NCBI GenBank assembly: GCA_905236255.1
Contig: CAJOPK010000119.1
Coordinates: forward strand, 1-7,188
Origin: an uncultured Selenomonadaceae bacterium
Lineage (GTDB): Bacteria; Bacillota; Negativicutes; Selenomonadales; Selenomonadaceae
Length of the DNA: 7,188 nucleotides
Reading direction: 5' to 3'
Below, piece by piece: positions 4,555 through 7,188 of the stretch. A model generated the notes under the pieces. That model worked only from the letters and a program-made list of their open reading frames with translations. It was not told the DNA's origin and did not search any database. Position numbers and translations under genes: made by a program. The stretch's first letter is position 1. Every line of letters starts with the position of its first letter.

Positions 4555-7023
4555 TCAAAAATATTTTACTTCATCTCTCAAAAAGCCGAGTCGATATATT
4601 TCCGGCTCTATTTTTTTTGCCAAATTTTTTAAAATCTCCCCAAAATCTTCCGGCATAAGTCCGGCATCTTTCAAACTCATTCGCACCTGATACCAGCCGG
4701 CATCCCGGTCAAAAATTTTGTATTTCGCAAAATTTAACTCAATCAAGTTTTTGTAGAAAATTTTGTAAATCTTTCTGCCGGCGTTCAAAACTTTCAAACT
4801 TTCAGCCGAAAAATCTTTTTTGTTGTCAAAAATCCATTCGGCCGCAAATCTGTCATCATGAGGCATCGCAAGCTGAATTTTTATATCCGGATGAGAACAT
4901 TCCCACATAGAAATTTCCGAAAGTTTGAACGGGAACAAATTATTTTTCATTCGGTAAATTTCGCCTTCATATTCAACATTTCGCAAGGAAACAGTCTGAT
5001 TTGAATTTGCAAACAAACTCCAAATTACACAATCCGATATAAATTCGCGTGAAAGTTTTTTTGTCGGCTGCATAAATTGATCCCGGTCATTTAACCAAGT
5101 CGCGTTTGGTATTCGCCGGACTGCGTGAATTATCATTGATTGCTCAAAATTCTCCGGTGTAACTGAAAATCCTGCGTGACTTGCATAAGGACCGGAAAGT
5201 AATGCAGTATAGTTTTGATTTAAAAAGTCATTTCCTTTTACCATCAACCCTGACAAAAAATTTTCGGCAATTAAATCATTTCTGTCCTTATTTTTATATC
5301 CTATACTTAATGCACTTACCATTGGAGGAAATTTTTTTATATTTCGTGAACGAATTGCCCAAATATTCAAAAGTTCTTTTTTATATGAAGATTTTATTTT
5401 TTTTACAGCATATTTTTCAGTATTTTCATTATAAACGTCCAAAGAAATTTTTTGATTGTCCAAAGAAATTTTTTCCGATAAGTTCCAGAGTAAAAAACCT
5501 ACGGGAAATATTCCTACACAACCGTTAAAATTTTTTGAATTGAAAACAAAACCACGTTCATATTTGTAGGAAAAAATTTTCTCTCTAAATTTTTCCTCTT
5601 GACCTGATTTTATATACTTCAAAGTTGAAAATATTCCGAGCCAAGCAGTTTTATTTTCAAATTCCCGGCTGATTCGATACAAAAATTGAGCATACAGTTC
5701 TTGACTGGAAACTTTCAACTTTTCTTTAATCATCAAATCTCTGATTTTTGTCATAGAAACACTGTCTTTATTGATATTTATCTTATCCTTCAAATTATTA
5801 TTTGCCGTAGCATAAGGCGGATTTATAAAAATAATCCATTTTAAGTCCGGATTTTTCAAATCTTCGACAAGTTTTTTGGGCATTTTTCGCTCGGAATATT
5901 TTTCAAAAAGCGAATCGGTAAAAAATTCAACATCGTCATTCAAATAATCGTATTGAAAAACCGTCGCCTCCGGATAAATTTTTTGACAATATTTTGCATC
6001 ATCTTCAAGCAAAGTCGAAATGTAACAATATTTCCAAGCTGCCGCCGGCAAGGCAAATTCCAAATTCCCGGTGCCGGCGCACATATCCCAAAGCCGAAAA
6101 TTTCCGCTCTTATACCAATTTTCGCCGACAACCCTTGAAAGATACTCAACCGCCTTTCTTGCAAAATTTATAGGCGTAAAAAATTCTCCGGTAAAACGCC
6201 GGAGTTTCGGCTCCGTCATTCTGTCCATTTTCTGCCGAATCGAAATAACTTCCCGCGAATCTTGAATCTTTTCGTAAATATCCCAAAAATATTTATAATC
6301 TTTCATCGGCAAAAATTTTTCGATAATACTTCCGTCATTCATTCTGAAATGCAAACATTGGCGCGAATTTATAACATCTGTTTTGCCGACTTCAATATCG
6401 GTTATGAAATACTCGGAAGATTTTCTGCCGTTCTCGACGTATTTGCCGAAAAGTTTTTGCCAATACTCGAAAATCGGGAAAAAATTATTCTCGTTAATTT
6501 CCTTGCGTTCGATGTCAAGTTTTATTTGAGCGGCGAAAGCGTTGTTAATTTCTTCGATAAAATTTTTTTCGTCGCCGGCAACGGAAAAATCAAAAACGTG
6601 AAGATTTTTGAGAAAATCAAAATTTGCAAGGTCTTTGACAAGATTTTTGCAGGGGCTGCTCGGCTTCAAATCCCAATCGTAATTTTTGGCTTTAGATTTG
6701 AGATAAAAGCCGGAAAATTTATCGGAAGGAAAAATCGCGGCAAAATTTTTTGTAATTACGCAAATAAAATCGCTCGGCTTGCGAATTTCGCCGTTAAGAC
6801 CGTATTTAAGTCGGCGAATGTAATAAATCGCCTGAGCTGTGCAGGTTGCAAGAATTTGCAGATTTTTAAGATTCGCGTCAAGTTTAAATTCAAAAAGAAT
6901 TTGCGGAGTATACAGATCGATATAATTTTTTGTATCGGGCTTGAGATTAAAAAATTTCGCAAAAGAAATTTTGACTTCTTCTTCGGTTTGAGCATTTTTC
7001 AAAGTTTCGTACAAATTTTCCAT
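4555..7023 (-). CDS. Putative type IIG restriction-modification enzyme (nuclease + N6-adenine methyltransferase)
   Basis: Single-polypeptide DNA enzyme of 822 residues that should both methylate adenine in a specific site and cleave unmodified DNA. I choose ATG 7023 (MENLYETL), which has GGAAGGTGA upstream. The frame stays open to 7149, but that extension would run into the tRNA. The N-terminal region carries a PD-(D/E)xK-like signature, Asp36 (YIDLYTP) with Glu45-Phe-Lys47 (LFEFKLD), the same layout as other type IIG nucleases. A mostly helical linker (about 150-260) follows. The methyltransferase has motif X FTGEFFTP (277-284), motif I DMCAGTGNLEF (313-323, SAM binding) and motif IV NPPY (401-404), in the gamma-type order. 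Residues from about 550 to the C-terminus (for example 610-720) have no motif I know and probably hold the target-recognition domain. The gene is richer in A+T than its neighbours, especially 5200-5900, suggesting transfer. No separate restriction or specificity gene is visible. Alternatively it could be a solitary methylase with a decayed nuclease. Confidence 0.88.
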   Translation of the reverse strand: MENLYETLKNAQTEEEVKISFAKFFNLKPDTKNYIDLYTPQILFEFKLDANLKNLQILATCTAQAIYYIRRLKYGLNGEIRKPSDFICVITKNFAAIFPSDKFSGFYLKSKAKNYDWDLKPSSPCKNLVKDLANFDFLKNLHVFDFSVAGDEKNFIEEINNAFAAQIKLDIERKEINENNFFPIFEYWQKLFGKYVENGRKSSEYFITDIEVGKTDVINSRQCLHFRMNDGSIIEKFLPMKDYKYFWDIYEKIQDSREVISIRQKMDRMTEPKLRRFTGEFFTPINFARKAVEYLSRVVGENWYKSGNFRLWDMCAGTGNLEFALPAAAWKYCYISTLLEDDAKYCQKIYPEATVFQYDYLNDDVEFFTDSLFEKYSERKMPKKLVEDLKNPDLKWIIFINPPYATANNNLKDKININKDSVSMTKIRDLMIKEKLKVSSQELYAQFLYRISREFENKTAWLGIFSTLKYIKSGQEEKFREKIFSYKYERGFVFNSKNFNGCVGIFPVGFLLWNLSEKISLDNQKISLDVYNENTEKYAVKKIKSSYKKELLNIWAIRSRNIKKFPPMVSALSIGYKNKDRNDLIAENFLSGLMVKGNDFLNQNYTALLSGPYASHAGFSVTPENFEQSMIIHAVRRIPNATWLNDRDQFMQPTKKLSREFISDCVIWSLFANSNQTVSLRNVEYEGEIYRMKNNLFPFKLSEISMWECSHPDIKIQLAMPHDDRFAAEWIFDNKKDFSAESLKVLNAGRKIYKIFYKNLIELNFAKYKIFDRDAGWYQVRMSLKDAGLMPEDFGEILKNLAKKIEPEIYRLGFLRDEVKYF
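5437..5474. repeat. Short in-frame direct repeat, 21-base period
   Basis: GTCCAAAGAAATTTTTT occurs at 5437-5453 and again at 5458-5474, a 17-base match with a 21-base period. It encodes KISLD twice (residues 518-522 and 525-529) in the restriction-modification protein, between the methyltransferase core and the probable recognition region. A seven-codon slippage duplication is the simplest origin. Confidence 0.9.
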
Positions 7024-7044
7024 TCCGGTCACCTTCCGGAACAT

Positions 7045-7053
7045 ATTATAACA
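7045..7053 (-). promoter_or_regulatory. Extended -10 promoter of the restriction-modification gene
   Basis: The minus strand reads TGTTATAAT (7053-7045), a perfect TATAAT with the TG extension. No good -35 box exists: at 17 bases the sequence is AATTTT, which suits extended -10 promoters. Start would be near 7038, giving a leader of about 15 bases that just includes the ribosome site GGAAGGTGA before the ATG at 7023. Confidence 0.6.
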
Positions 7054-7054
7054 C

Positions 7055-7085
7055 AAAAAATCTCCACAAAATTCATTGAGGAGAT
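7055..7085 (-). terminator. Intrinsic terminator of the tRNA-Trp transcript
   Basis: On the minus strand ATCTCC (7085-7080) pairs with GGAGAT (7065-7060), and CAA/TTG extends the stem past one mismatch around a six-base loop. A run of five T (7059-7055) follows. It lies about 35 bases past the tRNA 3' end, and its T tract abuts the extended -10 box of the next gene. Confidence 0.7.
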
Positions 7086-7119
7086 AATTTTTTATCCGAT
7101 TATTATTTTTTGAAGAAAG

Positions 7120-7188
<69 letters not shown>

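Noticed and set aside
6262..7113. 283-codon open frame on the plus strand
   Set aside because: It lies entirely opposite the restriction-modification gene and its promoter region. Its residues are a Phe/Ile/Lys-rich mirror of A/T-rich codons, with no recognisable domain.

Overview
The window comes from a bacterium with moderate-to-low G+C and strong A/T homopolymer runs. It has Shine-Dalgarno starts, sigma70-type promoters and intrinsic terminators. It also carries peptidoglycan genes, a bacterial-type PfkA and a Tat-exported amidase. My best guess is the Firmicutes, perhaps a diderm Negativicutes-like lineage. That guess rests on the general feel of PfkA and on base composition, so it is weak. 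Nothing here fixes the taxon.

Layout, left to right. Positions 1-248 (minus) hold the 5' part of a gene for an exported protein made of perfect 12-residue repeats. Positions 451-1569 (minus) are murG, the lipid II glycosyltransferase. Positions 1782-2534 (minus) encode a Tat-exported Amidase_2/PGRP-type N-acetylmuramoyl-L-alanine amidase. A divergent promoter region (2535-2801) separates it from pfkA (2802-3767, plus), which ends in a strong intrinsic terminator. Converging on that terminator is an HD-superfamily phosphohydrolase gene (3834-4394, minus). A 160-base gap follows. Then comes a large gene (4555-7023, minus) for an N6-adenine DNA methyltransferase with a probable N-terminal PD-(D/E)xK nuclease, that is, a type IIG restriction-modification enzyme. 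The window ends inside a tRNA-Trp(CCA) gene (7120-7188, minus) that lacks its first seven bases.

The left third is a cell-envelope block. MurG makes lipid II, the amidase cuts or remodels the wall, and the repeat protein is exported. The middle is housekeeping: glycolysis and an uncharacterised HD hydrolase. The right third is accessory: one apparently intact restriction-modification gene, directly downstream of a tRNA and visibly richer in A+T than its neighbours. It is probably a horizontally acquired defence gene. The tRNA terminator and the extended -10 promoter of the restriction gene are packed into about 40 bases. No intergenic stretch exceeds 300 bases; the longest is 2535-2801. I found no CRISPR array, no complete insertion sequence and no clear multi-gene novel system. 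The items most worth following up are the type IIG enzyme, the repeat protein and the Tat amidase.
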